Source of the DNA: Nocardia mexicana NBRC 108244 | GTDB lineage: Bacteria; Actinomycetota; Actinomycetes; Mycobacteriales; Mycobacteriaceae | NCBI RefSeq assembly: GCF_001613165.1 | Contig: NZ_BDBV01000025.1 | Coordinates: forward strand, 1 to 44,691 | Direction: 5' to 3' | Length of the DNA: 44,691 nt | Part shown: piece after piece, positions 33,491 through 41,679 of the stretch | Layout: each line of letters opens with the position of its first letter | Position numbering within the stretch: position 1 is the stretch's first letter | Notes under the pieces: model-generated | Database searches by the model: none | What the model was told of the DNA's origin: nothing | Seen by the model: only the letters and a program-made list of their open reading frames with translations | Position numbers and translations under genes: made by a program

Positions 33491-36400
33491 GTGGCGCTGA
33501 TCGGGCGTGAACACGTTGCCGGACAGTTGCGAGATGCGCTGCGGCGCACCACGAGCCACGGCGGGCTGGTACTCGTCTCCGGCGAGGCGGGTATCGGGAA
33601 AACGACGCTTGTCACCGAGGTGGTGGGCGAGTTCGACGCGGAGTGCGCCCTGGTGCTCACGGCGACGGCGTGGAGCGGGGACGGGGCGCCCGGGTTCTGG
33701 CCGTGGGTGCAGGTGCTGCGCGGGCTGCGCCGGGCGGCCACGCCGGACCAGTGGGCCGCGCTCGACGCTGCGGCGGGCAATGCGCTGTCGGTCCTGATCG
33801 GCGACACCGCGGCGGGCGAGGACGGCGCGAACCTGTTCCGGATCGGCGATGCGGTGACCGAGGCCCTGGTGGCGGCGTGCGCGCGGCGGCCGGTGATCGT
33901 GGTGATCGACGATCTGCACCGGGCGGATCCGGCGTCGGTCGGAGTGCTGGCGTTCGTCGCCCGGCACACCTGGTTCGAGCGGCTGACCCTGGTGGCCGCG
34001 CTGCGCGACAACGAGGTCGCCGCGCCCGCGCATCCGCTGCACGACGCGATCACGGAACTGCGGCACACGGCGCGCAGCATCGATCTCACCGGCCTCGAGG
34101 TCGACGAGATCGGCGAATTGGCCGCCGCCGCAACGGGTCACCGGCCACCGGATGCCGTAGTCCGGATGTTGCACTCGCTGACCGGTGGCAATCCGTTCGC
34201 CGCCGAGGAGGCCGCGCGGCTGTGGCATGCGGGCACCCGATTCGACGAGGGACCGGAGGAGTCGGACGGCGAATATTCCGGTGCGACATCGGATCCCGCA
34301 GTACACCACATCCTCGACACCCGTTTGGCCCTCCTGCCGGACAGCGTCGTGGACCTGCTCACCACGGCCGCCCTGCTGGGCGGTGAATTCGATTCCGCCG
34401 TCCTCGCCGCCGTCACCGCGGCACTCGCGATTCCCGAACCAGCCGCCACGGCGACGCCGGTCCTGAACCTCGATGCTGCCGGTTCGGCCGACGCGCTCCC
34501 GGTTTCCGGTCGGGTCGGTCCGGGGCAGGTGACCTCGGCGCTCGCGTCGGCCGTCGGTGCGCGCCTGATCGCGCCCGTGGGTGGAAACCGGTATCGGTTC
34601 ACGCACGATCTGATTCGCGAGGCGCTGGCTCAGCGCGTGGATGCGGCGCAGGCGCGCCGACGGCACGCCGCAATCGTCGCGGTCTTGCGCTCGAGCGATA
34701 CCGCGCCCGGTGCCGTCGCCCAGCACGCGTATCTGGCCGCGGACGCCGTCGCGGCGGACGAGCGGATTCGCTTGCTGCTCACCGCCGCTCGCGATGCCAC
34801 CGGCAGGCTGGCGGCGGGTGAGGCGGCGCAGCACTACCGGCGCGCGGCGGCGCTCGTCCGGCCCGGGGACGCCCGGCGGCGCGGGGACATAACCCTTGGA
34901 TTAGCGCACGCCCTCACGGATGCGGGAGAACTCGACGATGCCCGGCACGCCTTCGAGTCGCTGCTGGACGACGCCGGGTACTCGGGCGACCCGGAGCTGT
35001 ACGCGCAGTCCGTCCTCGGCCTCAACGAATTGGGTATCGCGAATGTCGAATTCGATGCCGACCGCGAGATCGAGCGCATCGAACGCGCACACCGCTTGTT
35101 GCTCGGCGAGCACTCCGACGCTTACCCGCTCGGTGTGCGGCTGCGCGCCGCGGCGCTGCGGGTCGGTGTGCATACCGGCCGCTCGCGATCGCCGGAGCAA
35201 GCGAAGCGCACCGCTGTCGAGAGTCGCGAGGTGTTGCGGCTGGCACGGGAGTCCGGGGACGACGACGCGTTGGCGGCGAGCCTGCTGACCCGGCACGACG
35301 CGATCTGGCGGCCGGGTACGGCCGCGGACCGGTTGACACTGGCCAATGAGCTGGTCACCGTGGGAAACCGGTTGCGCCGCGAGGAGGTTCACCTCACCGG
35401 GGCGCTGCTGCGCTGCGCCGCGCTGCTGGAGCTGGGCGATCCACGGGCGCACGCGGAGCTGGCGGCGTTCACCCTGCGGGCCGACCGTTCCCGGCTGCCG
35501 CGGTTCCGGTTCGTGGCACTGTCGCGGACCGGCGCGCTGGCGCTGCTGACCGGGCGATTCGATCAGGCTCGGGCGGATATCGACGGCGCGTGCACGCTGG
35601 CGGAGCGTCTGGGGGAGGTCGACCGGTGGCCGCTGTGGCTGGAGCAGCGGTGGGCGCTGGCGGTGCAGACCGGCGACATCGACGGGGCCGCGGAGTTCGT
35701 CGACCGCTATTACACGATGGCGGGCTCGTACACGGCGGTGACCGATGTCGTCACCTCCGCCCTGCGCGGCGATCTCGAGCGGGTTCGATTGCGGCTCGGC
35801 GATGTGCAGCACCTGTACGACGAGTATCCCCGCCATTTCCACGCCGGGGTTCTGGTGGCGCAGGCGCACGCGGCGCTCGCACTCGACGAGCCCGGTCTGC
35901 GGGCGATGGTGCGCGAGCGCCTGACTTCGCTGCGCGACTACTGGGCGGTGGTGGCGGGCGGTGGCGTCGTCTACGGTCCGTACGCGTACTGGCTGGGTCG
36001 GCTGGCGGCCGCGGCGGGCGAACAGGATTGTGCCGCCGAGGATTTGCGCGCGGCTGCCGATAGCGCCCGCAGGATGCGGGCGTGGCCGTGGGTCGAGGCG
36101 GCGGAGCGCCAGCTGCGGCTGCTGGCCCACGGCAATCCGGCATCGGCGGCGGTAGCGGCGGAGGGCCCGGTGCCCGGGAACGTCTTCCGGCGCGACGGCG
36201 CGGTGTGGACGATCGAGTTCGCCGGTCGCACCGTACATCTGCCCGATGCCAAGGGGCTGCGCGACCTGCATCTGCTGCTGTCGCATCCGGAACACGACAT
36301 CCCCTCGCTCGAGCTCCTCGGCACCCCGGGCGATCCCGCGCTGCGCGCCGCCGGATCCCTCGGCGCCGCACCGGTTCTCGACGCGGAGGCCAAGGCGTCC

Positions 36401-36721
36401 TATCACCGCCGCCTCACCACCCTGGATGCGGAGATCGACCGGGCCGTCGCGCTCGGAGCCGACGACCGCGCCGCCGATCTGGATCGCGAGCGGGCCGCGC
36501 TGCTGTCCGAACTGCGCGGCGCCGCGGGCCTGGCGGGGCGCACCCGCCGCCTGGGCGATGATGCCGAACGCGCCCGCAAGACCGTATCCGCCCGGGTCCG
36601 CGACTCCCTGCGCCGTCTGGACCGCGAGCATCCCGAACTGGCGGAGCATCTGCGCGCGGCGGTCTCCCTCGGCGTGCTGTGCCGCTACCACCCGCACCGC
36701 GAGGTCAGCTGGGCGCTGTGA
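33491..36721 (+). CDS. large STAND/AAA-type ATPase regulator without LuxR helix-turn-helix
   Basis: About 1076 residues. The N-terminal NTPase (roughly 1-350) has Walker A GEAGIGKTT (31-39) and Walker B VIVVIDDLHRAD (D140-D141), the MalT/LAL-like arrangement. The middle (350-880) is helical and TPR-like. These proteins usually end in a LuxR helix-turn-helix; here the end is instead AGRTVHLPDAKGLRDLHLLL, a charged coiled coil (residues about 960-1010) and ERARKTVSARVRDSLRRLDREHPELAEHLRAAV, a domain seen in other actinobacterial ATP-binding proteins and perhaps DNA-binding. GTG 33491 is the conservative start; TTG 33461 would add ten residues. Target and signal unknown. Confidence 0.72.
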   Translation: MALIGREHVAGQLRDALRRTTSHGGLVLVSGEAGIGKTTLVTEVVGEFDAECALVLTATAWSGDGAPGFWPWVQVLRGLRRAATPDQWAALDAAAGNALSVLIGDTAAGEDGANLFRIGDAVTEALVAACARRPVIVVIDDLHRADPASVGVLAFVARHTWFERLTLVAALRDNEVAAPAHPLHDAITELRHTARSIDLTGLEVDEIGELAAAATGHRPPDAVVRMLHSLTGGNPFAAEEAARLWHAGTRFDEGPEESDGEYSGATSDPAVHHILDTRLALLPDSVVDLLTTAALLGGEFDSAVLAAVTAALAIPEPAATATPVLNLDAAGSADALPVSGRVGPGQVTSALASAVGARLIAPVGGNRYRFTHDLIREALAQRVDAAQARRRHAAIVAVLRSSDTAPGAVAQHAYLAADAVAADERIRLLLTAARDATGRLAAGEAAQHYRRAAALVRPGDARRRGDITLGLAHALTDAGELDDARHAFESLLDDAGYSGDPELYAQSVLGLNELGIANVEFDADREIERIERAHRLLLGEHSDAYPLGVRLRAAALRVGVHTGRSRSPEQAKRTAVESREVLRLARESGDDDALAASLLTRHDAIWRPGTAADRLTLANELVTVGNRLRREEVHLTGALLRCAALLELGDPRAHAELAAFTLRADRSRLPRFRFVALSRTGALALLTGRFDQARADIDGACTLAERLGEVDRWPLWLEQRWALAVQTGDIDGAAEFVDRYYTMAGSYTAVTDVVTSALRGDLERVRLRLGDVQHLYDEYPRHFHAGVLVAQAHAALALDEPGLRAMVRERLTSLRDYWAVVAGGGVVYGPYAYWLGRLAAAAGEQDCAAEDLRAAADSARRMRAWPWVEAAERQLRLLAHGNPASAAVAAEGPVPGNVFRRDGAVWTIEFAGRTVHLPDAKGLRDLHLLLSHPEHDIPSLELLGTPGDPALRAAGSLGAAPVLDAEAKASYHRRLTTLDAEIDRAVALGADDRAADLDRERAALLSELRGAAGLAGRTRRLGDDAERARKTVSARVRDSLRRLDREHPELAEHLRAAVSLGVLCRYHPHREVSWAL

Positions 36722-36800
36722 TCCGGGTCTCCTTTCCGCCGGATCCAGCGCCGCGAGATCGGATCTCGCGCCTTCGGGGTAGGAGCGAAAGGAGCACACC

Positions 36801-37451
36801 ATGAAGCAGCTCGCCGAGAATCTGTGGGAGACCGAGACCGAGAGCCCGTTCCCGGGGCTGACGACCCGCGCCTACCTGTGGACGCGCCCCGAGGGGAATG
36901 TGCTGTTCTACAACACCACCCATGCCGCGGAGCTGGACCGCATGCAGGAGCTGGGCGGGATCGCGGATCAGTACCTGAGCCACCAGGACGAGATCACCCC
37001 GACGCTGGCCACCATCCGGGAACGGTTCGGCGCGAAACTGCACATCCACAAGGGCGACGCCGAGCACGTCACCCAGACGACGGTCGACGACCCGTTCGAC
37101 TCCCGCCACACCGCGCCCGCGGGGTTCGAGGTGATTCCCACGCCCGGCCACACTCCGGGCAGCGCGTGCTACCTCGCCACCATTTCCGGGAAAACGTATC
37201 TGTTCACCGGCGACACTCTGGTCCGCAACCCCGAAGGGAAGTGGTGGGCCGGTTTCCTGGAGGGTCACAGCGACCGCGAGACCCTGCTCGGCTCGCTGAC
37301 CGTGCTGGCGGATCTGACCCCCGATGTCGTGGTCTCCAGCGCGTTCATGGGCGATTCGGGGGTCACCGAACTGGGTGATCGCGTGTGGTCGGAGTGCGTG
37401 GCCCAGGCTCGCGCGCCCCTCGCCGCGGGCGAGACGCCGGAGTGGGGATAG
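36801..37451 (+). CDS. metallo-beta-lactamase-fold protein with degenerate metal site
   Basis: 216 residues. The MBL fold is recognisable from VLFYNTTHAAELDRMQELGG, PTPGHTPGSACYL (H117) and YLFTGDTLV (D138). The HxHxDH motif that holds two zincs is replaced by SHQDE at residues 60-64, and the last metal histidine region is SAFMGD. It may bind one metal or none, so hydrolase activity is doubtful. ATG 36801 has AAAGGAG (36789-36795). It follows the AAA regulator by 79 bases and precedes a HesB-like gene in the same direction. Confidence 0.75.
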   Translation: MKQLAENLWETETESPFPGLTTRAYLWTRPEGNVLFYNTTHAAELDRMQELGGIADQYLSHQDEITPTLATIRERFGAKLHIHKGDAEHVTQTTVDDPFDSRHTAPAGFEVIPTPGHTPGSACYLATISGKTYLFTGDTLVRNPEGKWWAGFLEGHSDRETLLGSLTVLADLTPDVVVSSAFMGDSGVTELGDRVWSECVAQARAPLAAGETPEWG

Positions 37452-37597
37452 TCGGCGCAGCAACGCCGGGAGAAACGTCCTGACCGGGGGCGATGAGATC
37501 AATTTCCGTTGTTTGGTTTCGGAGTCCGTGTGTTGGCTACCCGGGAGAGAACGCACTGCCGACCGAGACTCCCACGACAGCGGGAAGGAACCCGACA

Positions 37598-37897
37598 ATG
37601 CTGATGCTCACCCCCACCGCCATCGACGTCGTACGAACGATCACCTCCGCGGAGGGCACACCGCAGGGCGCAGGCCTGCGGATCTTCACCGACGACGGCG
37701 CCGAGACGCTGCAGTTGGCGCTGGCCGCGGAGCCGGCCGAACAGGACCAGGTGGTGACCGCGGAGGGTTCCCGGATCTTCCTGGACCAGCAGGCCGCCGC
37801 CTTCCTGGACGACAAGATCCTCGACGCCGGGGTCGACGGCAACGGTCAGAGCAGCTTCGTCCTGGGCACCCAGGACGGCGACGCCCCGACCGCGTGA
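37598..37897 (+). CDS. HesB/IscA-like protein lacking cysteines
   Basis: 99 residues with the A-type Fe-S carrier pattern: LTPTAIDVVRTITSAEG, GAGLRIFTDDG, a central acidic strand pair, then the RIFLDQQAAAFLDDKILD segment. The three cysteines that hold the cluster in IscA/HesB are all absent; the protein has no cysteine at all. It therefore cannot carry an Fe-S cluster in the known way. Similar cysteine-free versions are annotated as HesB in mycobacteria-like genomes, as I recall. ATG 37598 has GGAAGGAA at 37582-37589. The function is unknown. Confidence 0.6.
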   Translation: MLMLTPTAIDVVRTITSAEGTPQGAGLRIFTDDGAETLQLALAAEPAEQDQVVTAEGSRIFLDQQAAAFLDDKILDAGVDGNGQSSFVLGTQDGDAPTA

Positions 37898-37910
37898 TCG
37901 GGCCGCCCGC

Positions 37911-38687
37911 CTAGGTCTCGTCTGCGACGGGGCCGGGTGTGGCGGTCGCGGCCCGCCCGCAGTAGCGGGTGATGAACCGGTGCAGGATCTCGCCCGGCAC
38001 CGGAACAGATTCGCGATGCCCGAGGGCGATCAGGTAGTCGGCCTCTTCGGGATCGAAATACCCTGCGTGCCGGTAGGTTTCGATGCGCAGGGCCAATCCG
38101 TCGCCGTCCAGTTCCGGATGGAACTGGGTGGCGTACACATGTGCGCCGACCCGGACCATCTGCACCGGGCATCCGGCGGACCGTGCCAGCAGGACCGCGC
38201 CGGGCGGAACCTCCTGGCAGGATTCCTTGTGTCCGACGAACGCGCGGAATTCCTGCGGGAGGTTCCGCAGCAGCGGGTCGTGTGCCGCCGCGGCGGTCAG
38301 CTCTATCGTCTGCGCGCCGGCGGTCTCGGCGTAGCGTTCCTTGCTCACCGTGCCGCCGAGTACGTCCGCCAGCATGCCCAGGCCGTAGCAGGCGCCAAGG
38401 TAGGGGAAGTCCCGCCGGACGATCTCGGTGACCAGCTTCCGCAGGATCGGCTCGAATTTCTGCTGGTAGTCGTATTTCTGGTCGTCGGGGTTGCTGATGT
38501 TGCTGGGACCGCCGCCGACGATGACGGCCGAGTAGTCGTCCAGTTCCACATCGGGCATGCCCCGGTCCATCTGGATCCGCACCAGCGAGCCCACATCCAT
38601 CTCGGCGATGCGCACGATGGCGTGGTATTCGTCGTCGGCGGCCGATCGCTCGGGCCGCAACTGCAGCAGCAGGCAGGGCTTGGGCAT
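37911..38687 (-). CDS. class I glutamine amidotransferase-like protein
   Basis: 258 residues with a GATase1 domain like that of GMP synthase: VIVGGGPSNISNP, the nucleophile elbow YLGACYGLGMLA (C100), VGHKES, and YATQFHPELDGDGL with H190 and E192 completing the triad. It is a single-domain protein, so it either serves a separate synthase or acts as a gamma-glutamyl hydrolase. The C-terminus EEADYLIALGHRESVPVPGEILHRFITRY is typical of actinobacterial stand-alone members. ATG 38687 is well placed, 41 bases downstream of the Mn transporter permease stop, same strand, so it may share that transcript. Confidence 0.82.
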   Translation of the reverse strand: MPKPCLLLQLRPERSAADDEYHAIVRIAEMDVGSLVRIQMDRGMPDVELDDYSAVIVGGGPSNISNPDDQKYDYQQKFEPILRKLVTEIVRRDFPYLGACYGLGMLADVLGGTVSKERYAETAGAQTIELTAAAAHDPLLRNLPQEFRAFVGHKESCQEVPPGAVLLARSAGCPVQMVRVGAHVYATQFHPELDGDGLALRIETYRHAGYFDPEEADYLIALGHRESVPVPGEILHRFITRYCGRAATATPGPVADET

Positions 38688-38728
38688 GAACTCGATTGTG
38701 CGACATGGTTGCCACCGGAGTCGCAGGA

Positions 38729-39601
38729 CTACGCGGCGACCGCCCGGCGCCGTGCCGCGGCGATCGCCTTGCCGACGACTCCTTGGCGGGGCGCGAACAG
38801 ATAGACCGCGGTGAACACGGCGCCCTGCACGACGACCACCATCCCGCCCGGTGCGGTGTCGAGGTGGTAGCTGAGGTACAGCCCGGTGACCGAGCAGGCC
38901 GCGGATATCGTCGGGGCGATCAGCAGCATCCGGCCGAACCGGTCGGTGAGCAGGTACGCGGTCGCGCCGGGGATGATGAGCATGGCGACGACCAGGATCA
39001 CCCCGACCGCCTGCAGGGCGAGTACCGCGGTGAGGGCCAGCAGTCCGAGCAGGGCGGTGCCCAGCAGCCGCGGCCGCAGCCCGATCGCGTGCGCGTGGGT
39101 GGGGTCGAAGGCGTAGAGCACGAAGTCGCGTCGCTTCGTGATCAGCGCGGCCAGCACGATCGCGGCCAGCACCACGACCTGGATCAGCTCGGACCGGCTC
39201 ACCCCGAGCAGATTGCCGAAGATGATGTGGTTGAGGTCGGTCTGGCTCGGCGTCACCGAGACCAGCACCAGCCCGGCGGCGAACAGCGTGGTGAACACGA
39301 TGCCGATGGCGGCGTCCTCCTTGACCCGGCTGGTGTTGCGGACGACGCCGATCAGCGCCACGGCCAGGAATCCGAAGACGACCGCACCGACCGCGAACGG
39401 CGCGCCCACGATGTAGGCGAGCACGACTCCGGGCAGTACGGCATGCGAGACCGCGTCACCCATCAGCGACCAGCCGATCAGCACCAGCCAGCACGACAGC
39501 ACCGCGCACACCACGGCGGTGACGATGCTGGTGATCAGTGCCCGGGTCATGAAGTCGTAGGACAGCGGATCGAGCAGGAGTTCGGTGGGGCTCATGGTCA
39601 T
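38729..39601 (-). CDS. manganese/metal ABC transporter permease
   Basis: 290-residue membrane protein of the ABC-3 (MntB/ZnuB/TroC) family with about 8-9 hydrophobic segments. Typical elements: WSLMGDAVSHAVLPGVVLAYIVGAPF, RVKEDAAIGIVFTTLFAAGLVL, FGNLLGVSRSELIQ, LLALTAVLALQAVGVILVVAMLIIPGATAYLLTDR. ATG 39601 overlaps the stop of the ATPase gene (ATGA); an ATG two codons later is an alternative. Third gene of a three-gene importer operon. Confidence 0.88.
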   Translation of the reverse strand: MTMSPTELLLDPLSYDFMTRALITSIVTAVVCAVLSCWLVLIGWSLMGDAVSHAVLPGVVLAYIVGAPFAVGAVVFGFLAVALIGVVRNTSRVKEDAAIGIVFTTLFAAGLVLVSVTPSQTDLNHIIFGNLLGVSRSELIQVVVLAAIVLAALITKRRDFVLYAFDPTHAHAIGLRPRLLGTALLGLLALTAVLALQAVGVILVVAMLIIPGATAYLLTDRFGRMLLIAPTISAACSVTGLYLSYHLDTAPGGMVVVVQGAVFTAVYLFAPRQGVVGKAIAAARRRAVAA

Positions 39602-40347
39602 CCGGCCTTCCGCAGCGCGTCGCGGTCGAGCACGTCCATGCCGAACGCGCGCGCGAGATTCTCCGGGCGCAGCACGTCTTGCGGGTCGCCTTGGGCGAGC
39701 ACGGTGCGCATCAGCAGGATCGCCTGGTCGGCGAGGCCGGGGAGTGCGTGCAGGTCGTGGGTGGAGATCAGGACGGTGGCGCCGGCGGCAGCGAGTTCGC
39801 GCAGCAGGGCGGTGAGGGTGGCCTCCGAGCGCTTGTCGACTCCGGCGAACGGCTCGTCGAGCAGCAGGATCGTTGCACCCTGTGCCAGTCCGCGCGCCAC
39901 GAACGCGCGCTTGCGCTGCCCGCCGGACAGGCGGCCGATCTGGCGGTCGGCGAGGTCGGTGAGCTCGACCCGCTCCAAGGCGCGATCGACGGCGTCGCGG
40001 TCGGCGCGGCGGGGGCGGCGCGTCCAGCCCATATGCCCGTATCGGCCGGTCATCACCACGTCGCGGACCGAGAGCGGGAAGTTCCAGTCGACGTCCTCGC
40101 TCTGCGGAACGTATCCGAGTGCGCCGGATCGGCGGGCGGCGGCGGGCGGGCCGCCGTCGATGCGGACGGTGCCGCGGTCGGGCTGGACCAGGCCCATGAT
40201 CGCCTTGAACAGCGTGGATTTCCCCGACCCGTTCATCCCGACCAGCCCGCAGATGCATCCGGCGGGCACGGTGATCTCGACGCGGTCCAGGGCGAGTACG
40301 TCGCCGTAGTGGACGGTGACGCCGTCGACGGCGATCGCGGGGGTCAC
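39598..40347 (-). CDS. manganese/metal ABC transporter ATP-binding protein
   Basis: 249-residue ABC ATPase. Walker A GMNGSGKST, Q-loop YVPQSEDVDWNFPLSVRDVVMTGRYG (the DWNFP segment is typical of the Mn/Zn importer ATPases), signature LSGGQRKRAFVARGLA, Walker B ILLLDEPFAGVD and switch STHDLHALP. The GTG start 40347 overlaps the stop of the binding-protein gene by GTGA. It powers uptake together with the permease downstream. Confidence 0.9.
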   Translation of the reverse strand: MTPAIAVDGVTVHYGDVLALDRVEITVPAGCICGLVGMNGSGKSTLFKAIMGLVQPDRGTVRIDGGPPAAARRSGALGYVPQSEDVDWNFPLSVRDVVMTGRYGHMGWTRRPRRADRDAVDRALERVELTDLADRQIGRLSGGQRKRAFVARGLAQGATILLLDEPFAGVDKRSEATLTALLRELAAAGATVLISTHDLHALPGLADQAILLMRTVLAQGDPQDVLRPENLARAFGMDVLDRDALRKAG

Positions 40348-41282
40348 GGCCGCCGCCCGGTGAGCGCGGCACTGATCGTGGTGGCGTCGTGGCGGAGCAG
40401 GTCCAGGTAGGTGGGCACCGGGCCGCCCGCTTCCGACAGCGAGTCGACGTAGAGGGTGCCGCCGAACCGGGCGCCGCTGGCCTCGACCACCCGCTGCATC
40501 GGCGCGTCGGAGACGGTGGATTCGCAGAAGACGGCGGGCACCCGGTTGGCGCGGACGAATTCGATGGCCGACGCGATCTGCTGCGGGGTGGCCTGCTGTT
40601 CGGCGTTGACGGCCCAGATGTATTTCTCGCCGAGCCCGGCGTCGCGGGCCAGGTAGGAGAAGGCGCCCTCGCAGGTGACCAGGGCGCGCTCGTTGGGCGG
40701 CAGTGCCGACAGCGTGGCGATCAGGTCGGTGTGCACCTGCTGCAACTGTGCCTTGTATGCCTCGCCGTTGGTGCGGAAGTCGGCGGCGTGCGCGGGGTCC
40801 AGGTCGCCGAATGCGCGCACCATGTTGTCGACGTAGGTCTGCACGTTCAGTGGCGACATCCAGGCGTGTGGGTTCGGTTTGCCCTGGTAGGCGTCTTCGC
40901 CGATCGCGATGGGCGCCACGCCGTCGCTGACGACCACGTGTTCGGCGTCGGCGTCGGCGACGAACTGCGCGAACCAGGCCTCCAGGTTCAGCCCGTTGTC
41001 GAGGATGAGGTCGGCCTGCGCCGCCTTGCGGATATCGCCCGGGGTGGGTTCGTAGCCGTGGATTTCCGCGCCCGCCTTGGTGATCGACTCGACGGTGAGA
41101 TGGTCGCCGGCGACGTTGCGCGCGATATCGGCGAGCACGGTGAAGGTGGTCAGTACCACCGGTTCGTCGTTTCGGGAGCCGAGGTCGCCGCAGGCGGTGA
41201 GTGCGACGGCGGTGCATGCGGCGATCGCCGCGGCGACGGCGCGCAGGGGAGGACGCGCCGAGCGGTGGAGCCAAACCTTCAT
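40344..41282 (-). CDS. manganese-type ABC transporter solute-binding lipoprotein
   Basis: 312-residue cluster A-I metal-binding protein. Lipoprotein signal with lipobox LTAC, C31. Metal ligands by family position: H75 (EIHGYEP), H139 (NPHAW), E205 (TCEGAF) and D280 (YVDSLS). His-His-Glu-Asp is the manganese/iron set of PsaA/MntC; zinc binders have a histidine where E205 sits. The usual His-rich loop of ZnuA is also missing. ATG 41282 follows TATCAT by 8 bases with no ribosome site, so the mRNA is nearly or fully leaderless. First gene of the operon; a MntR-like dyad lies inside the promoter. In pathogens and soil actinobacteria such systems feed Mn-dependent enzymes under oxidative stress. 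Confidence 0.9.
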   Translation of the reverse strand: MKVWLHRSARPPLRAVAAAIAACTAVALTACGDLGSRNDEPVVLTTFTVLADIARNVAGDHLTVESITKAGAEIHGYEPTPGDIRKAAQADLILDNGLNLEAWFAQFVADADAEHVVVSDGVAPIAIGEDAYQGKPNPHAWMSPLNVQTYVDNMVRAFGDLDPAHAADFRTNGEAYKAQLQQVHTDLIATLSALPPNERALVTCEGAFSYLARDAGLGEKYIWAVNAEQQATPQQIASAIEFVRANRVPAVFCESTVSDAPMQRVVEASGARFGGTLYVDSLSEAGGPVPTYLDLLRHDATTISAALTGRRP

Positions 41283-41679
41283 GCACCGGAATGATAAGTT
41301 CGGCAACCCTAACTTTCAAGTCCCGGCAAAACGAACAGACCGGTCAGGTGCGGGAGAGTCGGTAGGTCCGCGCCGTGCACGAACGCTATTCGCACCATGA
41401 TCCGACATCGTGGTGGTGTACGTTCACAGCCGATCCGGTAAACCGCTTGTGCGGTTGGGGAGTATTCGATTCAGCCTGTTCGCCGACGGCCTCGTAATGG
41501 ATACCATCGACGCGATCCGGCCGGGCCGCGAAATGCACTACGGCCGTGGAGAAATCCGCACCGCACGGCCGGGAAATCGGCGCATCATGCGACATCGGCG
41601 TCCTCGACCGCCGGGCTGAGGTGTCGCTGTTCCGTTGCGGCACAACAGCTCTCGCTGGCCGAAATCGGGGAGGTATTCG
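41283..41679. other. 397-bp divergent intergenic region
   Basis: It holds the Mn-transporter promoter and operator at its left end. The rest, up to the glycosyltransferase ribosome site GGGGAGGT (41667-41674), shows no convincing gene. A 69-codon GTG-initiated reading frame at 41410-41619 has weak codon bias and no ribosome site and was not accepted. Confidence 0.5.
41291..41319 (-). promoter_or_regulatory. Mn-transporter promoter with MntR/DtxR-family-like operator
   Basis: Minus strand: -35 TTGAAA (41319-41314), 17-base spacer, -10 TATCAT (41296-41291), start codon at 41282. The spacer is filled by a 20-bp dyad at 41296-41315 of form AAGTT-N-GG-N4-CC-N-AACTT, a half-site pattern like those of DtxR-family metalloregulators. 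Mn-loaded MntR would block transcription here. The assignment to MntR is inference from the gene controlled. Confidence 0.6.

Noticed and set aside
41410..41619. 69-codon GTG frame between the Mn transporter and the GT39 gene
   Set aside because: No ribosome site, weak codon bias, no family resemblance.
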